Positions 1 to 8,144 of a stretch of 64,000 bases of DNA are shown here, one piece after another. Every line of letters begins with the position of its first letter. Within the stretch, counting starts at the first letter, position 1. The stretch is from Bacillota bacterium (lineage in GTDB: Bacteria > Bacillota > Clostridia > Christensenellales > SZUA-584). The stretch covers positions 1 through 64,000 of the forward strand of contig JAEWRI010000001.1 of NCBI GenBank assembly GCA_023460085.1. The letters are read 5' to 3'. Position numbers and translations under genes: made by a program. The notes beneath the pieces were generated by a model that was not told where the DNA came from, did not search any database, and worked only from the letters and a program-made list of their open reading frames with translations.

Positions 1-68
1 ACAACTACGAGCGGATTCAGCTCAAAACAAAACTGACGCCACTTGAAAAGCGACGCCAGTTGGCTTAA
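1..68 (+). CDS. IS3-family transposase, C-terminal end (cut by window edge)
   Basis: The first 22 sense codons of the window, beginning at base 3 and ending with TAA at 66-68, read NYERIQLKTKLTPLEKRRQ plus LA. This matches the conserved end of the OrfB integrase (DDE transposase) of IS3-family elements, which usually ends in a YN-x-ER-x-K-L-x-x-L-x-P-x-E-x-R pattern. Only the tail is visible, so neither the catalytic residues nor the intactness of the gene can be judged. The 60 bases after the stop look like the right end of the same element. The family call rests on this short motif plus the terminal sequence. Confidence 0.75.
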   Translation, partial: NYERIQLKTKLTPLEKRRQLA

Positions 69-127
69 TCTTTTGATTCTCTGCGACAGGGCTCTTTATT
101 CGTGTCCAATCGGCAGGGTTCAGTTCA
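1..127 (+). mobile_element. Right end of an IS3-family insertion sequence
   Basis: After the transposase stop codon there is a short AT-containing stretch that ends in GGCAGGGTTCAGTTCA (112-127). IS3 elements typically end in a terminal inverted repeat closing with CA, and a GGGTTCAGTTCA-type end is familiar from several clostridial IS3 members. The left end lies outside the window, so the inverted repeat cannot be confirmed and no target-site duplication can be checked. The element abuts remnants of the tRNA-Arg 3' end starting at about 133. Confidence 0.6.
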
Positions 128-132
128 CTGTA

Positions 133-158
133 GGCGGCTTTTATTTTGGTGTGCCCGG
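133..158 (-). repeat. Duplicate of the tRNA-Arg 3' end and terminator arm
   Basis: Bases 133-158 repeat 404-429 exactly: one arm of the terminator, the encoded CCA and the last nine bases of the tRNA acceptor strand. The copy lies between the IS3 end and the intact tRNA-Arg gene and is not a functional tRNA. It is most simply a leftover of a duplication or insertion at the tRNA 3' end, a common integration target. Confidence 0.7.
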
Positions 159-366
159 CACTTTATGCTGCATTCTGCCGCACCCCATCTGCTTTGCTTT
201 CCTTTGCCCTCTGCCTCCCCGTCTCGCTGATTTCCCTCTGTTCGCTATGGCCTTGCCGCTCGCTATGCGAGCGCTCGGCTCATGCTCACAGAACCGAATT
301 CTCGCTTTATCGCCCGCTGGGCGCGCTCGATTCGGTTCCACACTGTGGCGTTTTCTTCACGCTCGC

Positions 367-440
367 TTCGAATCCTCCCGGGCAAAATAAATGCCGCCCT
401 GCAGGCGGCTTTTATTTTGGTGTGCCCGGGAGGATTCGAA
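367..440. repeat. 18-bp inverted repeat of the tRNA-Arg T-arm around its terminator
   Basis: TTCGAATCCTCCCGGGCA at 367-384 is the exact reverse complement of 423-440, which lies inside the tRNA-Arg gene. The terminator hairpin 393-409 sits at the centre. The arrangement looks like the stump of a second tRNA copy facing the intact one; upstream of 367 no tRNA fold is recognisable. The transcript of either strand could form a long hairpin. Confidence 0.8.
393..416 (-). terminator. Intrinsic terminator of tRNA-Arg
   Basis: GCCGCC-CTGCA-GGCGGC (393-409) forms a GC stem just downstream of the tRNA 3' end and is flanked on both sides by AT-rich stretches. On the minus strand the stem is followed by ATTTATTTT. 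The same arrangement could also stop transcription arriving from the left. Confidence 0.75.
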
Positions 441-494
441 CCTCTGACCTTTGGAGTCGGAGTCCAACGCTCTATCCAGCTGAGCTACGAGCAC
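418..494 (-). tRNA. tRNA-Arg (anticodon CCG)
   Basis: The minus strand folds as a cloverleaf. The acceptor stem pairs GTGCTCG with CGGGCAC, the D arm is GCTCAGCTGGATAGAGC, the anticodon stem is TTGGA/TCCAA with loop CTCCGAC, and the T loop contains TTCGAAT. The anticodon is CCG, reading the arginine codon CGG. CCA is encoded (418-420). A promoter lies directly upstream and a terminator directly downstream, so the gene is probably monocistronic. Confidence 0.95.
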
Positions 495-507
495 ACGCGC
501 GTTATTT

Positions 508-535
508 AATATACCACATTTTTTCGTCAAGTCAA
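508..535 (-). promoter_or_regulatory. Promoter of tRNA-Arg
   Basis: On the minus strand TTGACT (530-535) and TATATT (508-513) are separated by 16 bp. The -10 box is about 14 bases before the tRNA 5' end, consistent with a short leader. Confidence 0.7.
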
Positions 536-541
536 ACAAAA

Positions 542-1624
542 TCAGAAGTATTGATACAGTGTACACCGTATACTGCCGTTATACAGCTTGCGCTTTTTGG
601 CGGCACGCCCGCCGAAGAAGCGTTCAAACTGTTCGTCGGCGGTGATGACGCTTTTCTTCTGCACCTTCTCGAACGCCCTGCCCATGTCGCGGTAGAGCTG
701 ATGCACACCCTCCTTATCGCCGATGCGCTGTGCGTAGGGCGGGTTGGTGACGACAAGACAATCACGGCGCGCAAATTCCCGAACGTCGGCATGATACAGC
801 TTCAGCGTAACGCCCGCCGCTTTGGCGTTGGCGTCCGCCGCGCGTATCGCTTTGGTATCGATGTCCGAGGCGTACACCTCCGGCTGAAGCCGCTTTTCGC
901 CGCGTGCGGCTGCGCGCTCCGTTTTCCATTCTCCGCCTAATATCCTCCAGCCTTCCCCGTCGAAACTGCGCGACAGGCCCGGCGCGATATTGGCGCCAAT
1001 CATCGCGGCCTCTATGGCAACCGTGCCGGATCCGCAGAGCGGATCGGCAAATGCGCCTTCGCGCCACCCGGACAGCAGCACGATGCCCGCGGCCAGCGTC
1101 TCCCGGATAGGCGCGGCGACGCTGCCCTTGCGATATCCGCGGCGATTCAGCCCCTGCCCGCTTACGTTGAGGCAAATGGACGCTACGTTGCGCAGCAGCT
1201 TGATGTGCACGTCGTAGCGCGCGCCTGTCTCCGGCAGCGTGGTCAGCCGGTATTTCTGCCCCAGCCGAACGGCGATGGCCTTCTTCGATATGGACTGCAC
1301 ATCGGAAACGGAGAAAAGCGTGCTGCCCACCGCGTCCGCGTTGACGTCGATGCGCGCGTCGGCCGGGATGTAGTCCTCCCACCTCACCGCTTTGACGCCT
1401 TCGAACAGTGCGTCAAAACTCAGCGCTTCCGTTTGGGCCAGTTCGATATACACCCTGTCGGCAGTGCGCAGCCAGAGGTTTGCGCGCACGATGCCCGCTT
1501 CGTCAGCGCAAAAATACACCCGCGCATCGCGGGCGTTGACATCGTCCAGCTTCAGGTTTTTCAGCTCCTGCGCGGTCAGCGCCTCCAGCCCGAACGCGCA
1601 GGACGCAAAGCAGTTATACTTCAC
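542..1624 (-). CDS. THUMP-domain class I RNA methyltransferase (RlmL/YpsC family)
   Basis: This 360-residue protein has an N-terminal ferredoxin-like/THUMP RNA-binding part (about residues 1-155) followed by a Rossmann methyltransferase domain. The SAM site is visible as DPLCGSGT (about residue 192) and the catalytic motif as VVTNPPY. That motif is typical of N2-guanine or N6-adenine methylation, and relatives (E. coli RlmL N-terminal half, B. subtilis YpsC) modify 23S rRNA. The exact base is not deducible here. It starts with GTG and overlaps the 3' end of the HD-hydrolase gene by 11 bases, so translation is probably coupled. It is the last gene of a minus-strand group. Confidence 0.9.
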   Translation of the reverse strand: MKYNCFASCAFGLEALTAQELKNLKLDDVNARDARVYFCADEAGIVRANLWLRTADRVYIELAQTEALSFDALFEGVKAVRWEDYIPADARIDVNADAVGSTLFSVSDVQSISKKAIAVRLGQKYRLTTLPETGARYDVHIKLLRNVASICLNVSGQGLNRRGYRKGSVAAPIRETLAAGIVLLSGWREGAFADPLCGSGTVAIEAAMIGANIAPGLSRSFDGEGWRILGGEWKTERAAARGEKRLQPEVYASDIDTKAIRAADANAKAAGVTLKLYHADVREFARRDCLVVTNPPYAQRIGDKEGVHQLYRDMGRAFEKVQKKSVITADEQFERFFGGRAAKKRKLYNGSIRCTLYQYF

Positions 1625-2294
1625 TGTTCTTCACATTCCAGCGGTTCAGCTTAACTCCGTTGATGTACAGCCCGAAGTTGCAGCTGAGGAACTTTGCGCT
1701 GAGCTCGCACATCTGCATGCGCGTGAGGTATATGGACATGAAGTCCATCGGCGACGAAGTGTCGTCCATCGTGTAGTCAATCGTGATGGTGCCGTCCTGC
1801 ACGGTCAGCCGCGTCGTCTTTATCGCGTAGTTGACGCGGTCATGAATGTCGTCGGGCGAATAGGTCTTGACGCGCACGCGCGCGCGGTGCGCATCCACCT
1901 TGTCCGCAAGTATCAGCGCCGCCGATATGTCGCCGACGGGCTTGCCCGTCTCCTCCTCGTGCGAACCCACCGCGGCGCAGATTTCACATACCTCCGATAT
2001 GGGCAGTCCGATGTCGCACAGTATCGGAAACAGCAGCACGGCGCCGTTCAGACCGTGGTTTTTGCGGTTCACGAGGTTGCCCACATCGTGTACCCATCCC
2101 GCAATTTTGGCAAGTTCTACCCGCCGCTCGGGCGCGTTCAGCTTGGACAGTATTTCCCCCGCGATTCGGCTGACATAGCCGACGTGGCGCGGGCCGTGAT
2201 CCGTATATCCGATAACCTCCAGCACCCGGTTGGCCTGGTTGACCATCTCATTGATCTTCTCATTTGCCCTGATGTCTTCGAGTGTAATTGCCAT
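1614..2294 (-). CDS. HD-domain metal-dependent phosphohydrolase
   Basis: The 226-residue soluble protein has the HD signature: DHGPRH near residue 32 supplies the first histidine, WVHDVGN near residue 68 the His-Asp pair, and further metal ligands probably lie in SHEEE and in ALILADKVD. HD proteins of this size hydrolyse phosphate esters of nucleotides or related compounds; the substrate is not readable from sequence. Its ATG overlaps the stop codon of the upstream gene (TAATG), and its end overlaps the RNA methyltransferase start, so the three genes are translationally linked. No secondary signalling domain is present. Confidence 0.85.
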   Translation of the reverse strand: MAITLEDIRANEKINEMVNQANRVLEVIGYTDHGPRHVGYVSRIAGEILSKLNAPERRVELAKIAGWVHDVGNLVNRKNHGLNGAVLLFPILCDIGLPISEVCEICAAVGSHEEETGKPVGDISAALILADKVDAHRARVRVKTYSPDDIHDRVNYAIKTTRLTVQDGTITIDYTMDDTSSPMDFMSIYLTRMQMCELSAKFLSCNFGLYINGVKLNRWNVKNSEV

Positions 2295-3124
2295 TATTCC
2301 CCCCTGCCGGAAAGCATGTCGTAGTCCCTGTCACCAGTGAAGTCACGCTCGATATCGACATCGCCGCCCAACTCCTCCAGCGCGTTGCGCATCGAAATGT
2401 ATTCAAAATAGGTAAGCCCATCCTGCCGGATCGCGTCCTCCAGATACGGCACCGCTTTCTCGTTGCCCATTTTCCCAAGACAGCTTGCGTAGAACGCACG
2501 CTTGTCCGAACCGTAGATGAACTTGTCCAGCACAAAGCCGTATACGCGCTCGTCGTATGCCAGATCCGAAAGCACGTCGAGGAAGCACTCCGCGGCGTAT
2601 TCGCTCTGCGCGGCTTCGTAAGCGGCAATCAACGCTGCCTGAACCTTATCTCCGCTGCCCTTCAGTGCATCCACGCACGCCTCTGTAAAATCATTGCCCT
2701 CCGCCGTGCCCGCCAGCACCTCGATATAATATGCGTAAGGATGGGGCATCTCCATCTCTTCGATGAGCTGCACCAGTACAGCCCGGAACTCGTCTCCGCG
2801 CTCCCCTTCATAGTTTTGCAGCATGGAATGCACGTACGGAAACGTTTCCTCGCTCGTTTCCGCAATGCGCGCCATCAGCGCGCCCGGTATCTGCAGCTCC
2901 GAAAAGAAATACTGGCCGAGAAGCACCAGTAAATCCGAACCGGAAACGTTGTCGAAGTAACCGTTCGGTGTCTGTCCGTTCAGTTCGCCAAGCGGCAGAT
3001 CCAGCCAGCGCAGATAAAGCTCCGGTGCTATCTCCTCCAGCACATCCTCATTCATCTCATGCTTGTCCTGATACTCGTGAAGGTATGAATGGAAGAGCTC
3101 TTCAAAATCGATCAGTTTCGCCAT
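2294..3124 (-). CDS. Conserved hypothetical protein, helical repeat type
   Basis: I do not recognise a named family. The 276-residue acidic protein has no signal peptide or membrane segment. It is mostly helical, with C-terminal stretches such as YASCLGKMGNEKAVPYLEDA and NALEELGGD that look like HEAT-like repeats, as in the PBS-lyase type. It overlaps the 3' end of the TPR-protein gene by 23 bases and touches the HD-hydrolase start. A scaffold or adaptor role next to the TPR protein is an inference from this pairing only. Confidence 0.75.
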   Translation of the reverse strand: MAKLIDFEELFHSYLHEYQDKHEMNEDVLEEIAPELYLRWLDLPLGELNGQTPNGYFDNVSGSDLLVLLGQYFFSELQIPGALMARIAETSEETFPYVHSMLQNYEGERGDEFRAVLVQLIEEMEMPHPYAYYIEVLAGTAEGNDFTEACVDALKGSGDKVQAALIAAYEAAQSEYAAECFLDVLSDLAYDERVYGFVLDKFIYGSDKRAFYASCLGKMGNEKAVPYLEDAIRQDGLTYFEYISMRNALEELGGDVDIERDFTGDRDYDMLSGRGE

Positions 3125-4832
3125 TCTCTGTTACCTCATATATTACCGCGCAATAACGGCGCAGCGTTGAGAGCGCCACTTGATACACCTCCGCAATCTG
3201 CGGCTGCGTAAGCATATGGGCTTCGTCCGCGCGGTGCATCGCCACGTATTCCAGCGCGGCGGCCAGCGCCTCCGGCTTGCGCACCCATTCTCCCCGGTCG
3301 GCTTTCTGCCGCGCCACGGTGACCAGCAGCTCCACGCCGCCTGTAATCACACCGTCTTCCTTGCGCCGCCGCGCGTTGCGGATGAAGATATCCAGCGCTT
3401 CGGCGTACGGTTCCGCAAGCGCCTTTAGGTCCTCCGACACGCTGCCCACGCGCACCTCCGCAATGGAGCCCTTGATATAGGCCACGTACGGTTCCTTTGC
3501 GCCCATGCGCTTCAGATACAGAAATACGTCGTTTTTGATTTCATCGGTCTCGCCGCTTTTCAGCAGGAAGTTTCTGAATTCTTCCTCCACTTCCTCGTCG
3601 GTAAACATGCACATGATCTCCAGCGCTATCTTCTTGATATACTCGTCGCCGTAGTGCAGCCCCCAGAGTATGATGGATTTGAAGAAGGCATCCTCGCTCC
3701 ATTTCTTTTCGAAGCGGTCTCCTTTATGCTTCAGGCAGTCGTTTAAATACTTGATCCGGCGCTTAATCTCATCGAACTGCACCTGATATACGTATTCGAA
3801 TTCCCGTACAGCGCCGCCCGCCTTCGCTTCCTCCGCCTTGGTGTTGTAGTACAACGCGAGGCTGTTCCTGGGGTCAATTTTGAGTACGCGTACAAAATGC
3901 GCCGCCGCTTCCGCATACAGCCCGCAGTTATACGCCGCCAGCCCCGCAAAGTGCAGTATGCGCGTATCGTAAGGCTGCAACGCGACAATTTTCAAAAACC
4001 AGCGGTATGCTTTCTCGTGCTCGCCCAGCTCACAGTATGTCAGCGCCACCTTGTGCATATCCTCCGGCTCGACATCGTCCATTGCCTCCAGACGCGTAAG
4101 CTGCAGCGCCGCGCGCTCGGCATCCCCGATATCCGAATAAAACAGCGCGAGGTTGCAGGTAGCGTGCAGGTTCCCGGGCTGAATCTCCAGTACGCGCAGC
4201 GCCGTTTCTACCGCTTTTTCCTTGCGCCCGTCGAAGAAATATGACAGCGCGAGGTTATTCATCGCGGGCAGCATCGCCGGTTCCTTGCGGATCACCGTTT
4301 CCAGCCGCTTTGCCGCCGCTTTATAGTCTCCCCGGTCGAGGAATTCCTTGCCCTCGGATGCCTGATCCAGCAGCATCCGCCGGCTGATATCCTGCAGCGC
4401 GCCTTCCTCCTCCTCATCCTCCTCGTCGAGAATCTCGAAAAGCTCGTCAATTTCATCGGCGAACTCTCCCTCGGGATCCACCGCGAGGTACTGCTCGAAG
4501 GCCTCGTCCGCGAGGTCGTACTTTTTCAGGCCCATGTAATTGCAGCCCAACGCAAACAGGCACTCGGTCGGCGCGTTGCCATAACGTACGACTTTCAGCA
4601 GCACGTCGTTCGATTCGTCGTAAAGCCCCATCTCCGAATAGATCTGCGCAATGCCCAGCAGATATTCCACGTTGTGCGGATCCATCCCAAGCACCCTGCG
4701 GTAGAGCTGTAATGCTTCGATAAAATTGCCCGCATCGATGTGCTTTTCCGCCTTGCGGACGAAAAACTCTGCGGGCTGGTTAAAGCTCAGCACTTTGTTT
4801 TCAGTTTTCTTGCTTCCGTTGTTGTCCTTCAT
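3102..4832 (-). CDS. TPR-repeat protein with a C-terminal helix-turn-helix-like segment
   Basis: The 576-residue soluble protein contains tetratricopeptide repeats over about residues 20-330, for example AEKHIDAGNFIEALQLYRRV and NLALSYFFDGRKEKAVETAL. An acidic linker (EILDEEDEEEEG) lies near residue 140. Its last 60 residues (PEALAAALEYVAMHR, then TQPQIAEVYQVALSTLRRY) resemble a cyclin/TFIIB-type fold with a helix-turn-helix, unusual at the end of a TPR protein. It has its own extended -10 promoter and an AAAAGGAG ribosome binding site. TPR arrays bind protein partners; none can be named here. Confidence 0.85.
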   Translation of the reverse strand: MKDNNGSKKTENKVLSFNQPAEFFVRKAEKHIDAGNFIEALQLYRRVLGMDPHNVEYLLGIAQIYSEMGLYDESNDVLLKVVRYGNAPTECLFALGCNYMGLKKYDLADEAFEQYLAVDPEGEFADEIDELFEILDEEDEEEEGALQDISRRMLLDQASEGKEFLDRGDYKAAAKRLETVIRKEPAMLPAMNNLALSYFFDGRKEKAVETALRVLEIQPGNLHATCNLALFYSDIGDAERAALQLTRLEAMDDVEPEDMHKVALTYCELGEHEKAYRWFLKIVALQPYDTRILHFAGLAAYNCGLYAEAAAHFVRVLKIDPRNSLALYYNTKAEEAKAGGAVREFEYVYQVQFDEIKRRIKYLNDCLKHKGDRFEKKWSEDAFFKSIILWGLHYGDEYIKKIALEIMCMFTDEEVEEEFRNFLLKSGETDEIKNDVFLYLKRMGAKEPYVAYIKGSIAEVRVGSVSEDLKALAEPYAEALDIFIRNARRRKEDGVITGGVELLVTVARQKADRGEWVRKPEALAAALEYVAMHRADEAHMLTQPQIAEVYQVALSTLRRYCAVIYEVTENGETDRF

Positions 4833-4837
4833 GACAC

Positions 4838-4860
4838 TCCTTTTGAAGCATTATAGCATA
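4838..4860 (-). promoter_or_regulatory. Extended -10 promoter and RBS of the TPR-protein gene
   Basis: On the minus strand TGCTATAAT (-10 box at 4850-4855 with the TGn extension) precedes AAAAGGAG and the ATG at 4832. The -35 position (TATGCG) is poor, as is usual for extended -10 promoters. The transcript leader would be very short. Confidence 0.55.
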
Positions 4861-4884
4861 GTTTTAATTGTCCGCATATCCCGC

Positions 4885-5616
4885 TTATCGCGCGCAGAGA
4901 AATTGTACACGCTGCGCGTCTTCGGAAGGCGCGTGCTCCGTAAACGCTTCGTATGCTTCCGCGCGGGAAAACCCCGCTTCACGCATTATGCCGAGCAGCA
5001 CGTCTGTGTCGTGCGCGTACTGCACATGGCGCTCTCTGCTGCGTTCAAACCATTCTCCGTTTCGGATGAAGAGCGTCACATCCATCGTCAGCGCGCTCCT
5101 GTCCTCATCATAGCGGTTCTGCCAGATACACGCCGCATCGTCTGCGTCGTCGAAATAGACCTGACCATCCATGATGTCCCGAAGTTTGTGCCTCGTGCTT
5201 ACATCAAACAGCAGCAGACCGCCCGGACGCAGCGCGGCAAACGCACCCGCAGCAAAGCTTCGTACCCCATCCGTATCCACGTAGTTGACGCCGTCACAGG
5301 CGCATACGACGGCATCCATCGGCCGCGCAACCTCGATGTGTCGCATGTCCTGCCGCACGAAACGCGCACCGCAGCCTTCCCTGCGCGCTTCTTCCGCCGC
5401 TATGCGCAGCATCGCCCCGGAAATATCCGAAGCAACGACATCGTACCCCAGCGTGAACAGCCGCCTCGAAATGGCACCGGTGCCGCACGCCGCTTCGAAT
5501 ATCCGCTTCGCTCCCGCGCGGCGCAGCATGCCGTCCAGATATGCCGTCCACGCGTCGTAGTCCACATCCTCCATCATCATATCGTATATTCCTGACAGAT
5601 ACCGATATGCTTCCAC
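4885..5616 (-). CDS. Class I SAM-dependent methyltransferase
   Basis: A Rossmann methyltransferase with SAM motif I FEAACGTGAISRRL near residue 42, motif II VVASDIS, and a post-I segment VRQDMRHIE. The N-terminus (EAYRYLSGIYDMMMEDVDY) matches small methyltransferases that usually begin just before this stretch. The reading frame is open to an ATG at 5646, but the best ribosome binding site (GGGAGG, 5623-5628) sits six bases before a GTG at 5614-5616, which I take as the start, giving 243 residues. The substrate is unknown. The gene ends 52 bases before the TPR gene and may be read through with it. Confidence 0.8.
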   Translation of the reverse strand: MEAYRYLSGIYDMMMEDVDYDAWTAYLDGMLRRAGAKRIFEAACGTGAISRRLFTLGYDVVASDISGAMLRIAAEEARREGCGARFVRQDMRHIEVARPMDAVVCACDGVNYVDTDGVRSFAAGAFAALRPGGLLLFDVSTRHKLRDIMDGQVYFDDADDAACIWQNRYDEDRSALTMDVTLFIRNGEWFERSRERHVQYAHDTDVLLGIMREAGFSRAEAYEAFTEHAPSEDAQRVQFLCAR

Positions 5617-5739
5617 AAGCATCCTCCCACGGATTTTTCCGTTCATCCGACAATATTCATTACTATACTATATAGCAGAATAAATGAAATGGCCGCAGAA
5701 AAAAATTTACGTTTTTCAAAAAAAATTTCCAATGGGTAC

Positions 5740-5776
5740 TTGACAAATTCGTCAATATGATTATAATTGTAATCAG
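5740..5776 (+). promoter_or_regulatory. Consensus promoter with overlapping dyads (blaI-type operator)
   Basis: TTGACA (5740-5745) and TATAAT (5762-5767) are perfect consensus boxes 16 bp apart. Two dyads overlap them: TTGAC-N6-GTCAA (5740-5755) on the -35 and ATTATAATTGTAAT (about 5760-5773) on the -10. BlaI/MecI repressors bind short dyads of the TACA-TGTA type and typically control their own promoter, so autoregulation through these sites is likely. Confidence 0.7.
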
Positions 5777-5818
5777 ATGATTGCATTCGTAGTCACTGGA
5801 TTGGAGGAACAAGCACAA

Positions 5819-6199
5819 ATGGAATCTTTGACGTATCCGGAGTGGACGGTGATGACAGCGCTTTGGGATAAGGAGCCTCAGTCCCTTTCCGAGGTAATCG
5901 CCACTATGAACGGGAAAATGGAGTGGAGCTATCGCACATACGCTTCATATCTTAATAAACTATGTGAAAAGGGACTTGTCGGATTCGAGACAAGGGGCCG
6001 CGACAAATTTTACTTTGCCAACGCCGGAAAAGAGGAATGCATGAGAGCAGAGAGCCGCAGCCTTATCCGGAAGGTGAGCGAGAAGAGCGCCAAAGAACTG
6101 CTGATATGCATGATAGAAGAAAGCGGGCTGAGTCCGGAGGATCACGAGGATCTGAAAGCCCTGCTGGATGATCTCTCAAAAGGAAGTGATACACGGTGA
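5819..6199 (+). CDS. BlaI/MecI/CopY-family transcriptional repressor
   Basis: The 126-residue winged-helix protein matches BlaI: the N-terminal LTYPEWTVMTALWDKEP, the recognition region SYRTYASYLNKLCEKGLVG and the C-terminal dimerisation helices. In this family the repressor is inactivated by cleavage triggered by a partner membrane protease. The frame is open from 5777, but the ATG at 5819 aligns with the family start and follows GGAGG at 5803-5807. Its stop overlaps the GTG start of the protease gene by four bases, the usual two-gene arrangement. Confidence 0.9.
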   Translation: MESLTYPEWTVMTALWDKEPQSLSEVIATMNGKMEWSYRTYASYLNKLCEKGLVGFETRGRDKFYFANAGKEECMRAESRSLIRKVSEKSAKELLICMIEESGLSPEDHEDLKALLDDLSKGSDTR

Positions 6200-8133
6200 C
6201 TATTCTGTCTGTATTGCTGAGCGTCACGGTATATTCCGCCGTAATTTTCGCGGCAATCATGCTTTTCAGGATCGCTTTTAAAAAGCATATCTCCCCAAAG
6301 CTGATGTATTTGGTCTGGGTGATTCTGATTTTGCGCCTGCTGATTCCCGTAACCCTAGACAGCGGGTTCTCCCTTATCAGGATACCGACCGCCGCTCCGG
6401 AAGCTCAGCAAGCCCTTACCAATCCCCCCGTGAACGAAACAGGCGGCGCGTTGGGCATGTATGATCCAGGGGAAGTGCTCACGGAGGATGGCAGCCCTCT
6501 CCCGGCGCAGGAAGAAACCGCCGCGTCGGATACAACCAGCGCCGCTGCCTTTACGTTGGACTTGCCGACGGTGGCGGCCGCCATATGGATATTGGGCATG
6601 CTGCTGATGCTTGCGCAGACCATCGCGGCATCGGCAAGGCTAACCCGCAGCCTGCTGAAGAACTCTGTTCCCGTGCCGATAGAATGGCTGGACATTGCGG
6701 AACATGTCAAGAGGGAGCTCGGTATTCACAGCAGCGTGCGCGTACTGATGGTCCGCAATTTTGTCTCCCCCGCGCTGAACGCGAGCTTGACTCCGCTGAT
6801 CGTAATGCCCGAGCAAATGTCGGGCCAGAGCAAGGAGAAGATTGAGTTCGCGCTGCGCCATGAATTTACGCATCTCAAGCGCCGGGATCACCTCGTTTGT
6901 CTGCTGCTTGCCGCGCTCCGGATTGTCTACTGGTTTAACCCCATCGCATGGCTGGCTTCGAAGCAAATCAAGATGGATATGGAAACCGCCTGCGACAGCG
7001 CGGCGGTAAGCCCGATGAGTCAGGAAGAAACAAAGCGTTATGCTACAACCGTACTGGAAATGTACGCGAAAGAAAGGGTGAGATTCGTGCTGGGTATGTC
7101 TTTTGGCCTTACAAAGAAAACAGCGGAAAGGCGCGTCCGCGGGATATTCATGCGCAAACATTCAACCCCGGGAGCCCGGACTGCGGCTCTCCTGCTGGCG
7201 GCAGTGCTGCTGCTTGCATGCTTCACCACCGCCTGCCAGCCTGTCCCGGAGGAAATCCTACCAACGGATACCGCCGGCATCACCCCGACAGAAACGGTGA
7301 CTTCCAGCGTACCTTCCGCTACCCCGTCACCGGAAGTCAGCGCAACACCCGCCGCGTCTCCGTCAGTGACGCCGGATCCCAGCCCGACAGCGTCACCGTC
7401 GGCATCTGCGTCTCCTTCGCTGGCGCAGATGGCAGCGCTGCCCATGGGCATCAAGCAAGAGGCAAGGTTTACCGAGGACCTGAACGGCGACGGCATAAAA
7501 GAAGCAATAGTGGTAGGCAGCGTTACCAACAGCCAGACGATATTCCTCTATGTGCTGTACGCGGGTGACTACAACAAGCTGATCGTGTATGACGGCCGCT
7601 ATGCGAATGCGTTCCGTGCGCGCACCAGCAAGGGAAAGTTCTGTCTGCTGGTGAGCGTGGATGAAGGTTCGGAGGATTATACCACATTCTCTTATTCCTT
7701 CAATGGTCTGAAGCCTGTATTGCAGGATCAGGCACACGGGGGTCTTGTCAATGTCAGCGGCACGCAGGTAACACTCGGCGGCCATATGGACGTAATTGGC
7801 ACCTGGGATTACACCTGCCAGTTTCAGCTGGAAAACACGTTTAAACTAAACAAATCTTCGGATTATACGATTTTAGACAACTGGATGGAACCATTGCACA
7901 CGATAAGGGAACTGCCTGTGGAAATGCTCAGCGGCGGTGCGTATACTCCGGGAACGCTTCCGACAGATACGACACTGCAACCCACCAACACCGACGGAAA
8001 AACGTATTTGAGCTTCAGCCTGAACGACGGCTCCACAGGAAGAATCCTCTTTACGAGGGGAGACACTTATGAAGCGATAATCGGCGGCCTTCCGGAAAGT
8101 GATTACTTCGACAACATCGCATATTCGGGGTAA
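6196..8133 (+). CDS. BlaR1/MecR1-like M56 membrane protease with an atypical sensor domain
   Basis: The 645-residue protein has N-terminal membrane helices and a cytoplasmic zinc protease domain with HEFTH at residues 222-226 and the downstream ETACDSAAV motif of the M56 family. A last membrane segment (ALLLAAVLLLACFTTAC, Cys about 347) is followed by a Ser/Thr/Pro-rich linker and a 220-residue outer domain. That domain is not the penicillin-binding fold of true BlaR1: it carries TEDLNGDGIKEAIVVG, like VCBS/FG-GAP repeats, and no SxxK motif. It should therefore sense something other than a beta-lactam through acylation. It starts with GTG, overlapping the repressor gene. Confidence 0.85.
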   Translation: MTILSVLLSVTVYSAVIFAAIMLFRIAFKKHISPKLMYLVWVILILRLLIPVTLDSGFSLIRIPTAAPEAQQALTNPPVNETGGALGMYDPGEVLTEDGSPLPAQEETAASDTTSAAAFTLDLPTVAAAIWILGMLLMLAQTIAASARLTRSLLKNSVPVPIEWLDIAEHVKRELGIHSSVRVLMVRNFVSPALNASLTPLIVMPEQMSGQSKEKIEFALRHEFTHLKRRDHLVCLLLAALRIVYWFNPIAWLASKQIKMDMETACDSAAVSPMSQEETKRYATTVLEMYAKERVRFVLGMSFGLTKKTAERRVRGIFMRKHSTPGARTAALLLAAVLLLACFTTACQPVPEEILPTDTAGITPTETVTSSVPSATPSPEVSATPAASPSVTPDPSPTASPSASASPSLAQMAALPMGIKQEARFTEDLNGDGIKEAIVVGSVTNSQTIFLYVLYAGDYNKLIVYDGRYANAFRARTSKGKFCLLVSVDEGSEDYTTFSYSFNGLKPVLQDQAHGGLVNVSGTQVTLGGHMDVIGTWDYTCQFQLENTFKLNKSSDYTILDNWMEPLHTIRELPVEMLSGGAYTPGTLPTDTTLQPTNTDGKTYLSFSLNDGSTGRILFTRGDTYEAIIGGLPESDYFDNIAYSG

Positions 8134-8144
8134 GATTCTCAACT

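Noticed and set aside
146..940. Open frame reading through the tRNA-Arg region into the methyltransferase gene
   Set aside because: It translates a tRNA on the wrong strand and overlaps a conserved gene; a common artefact.
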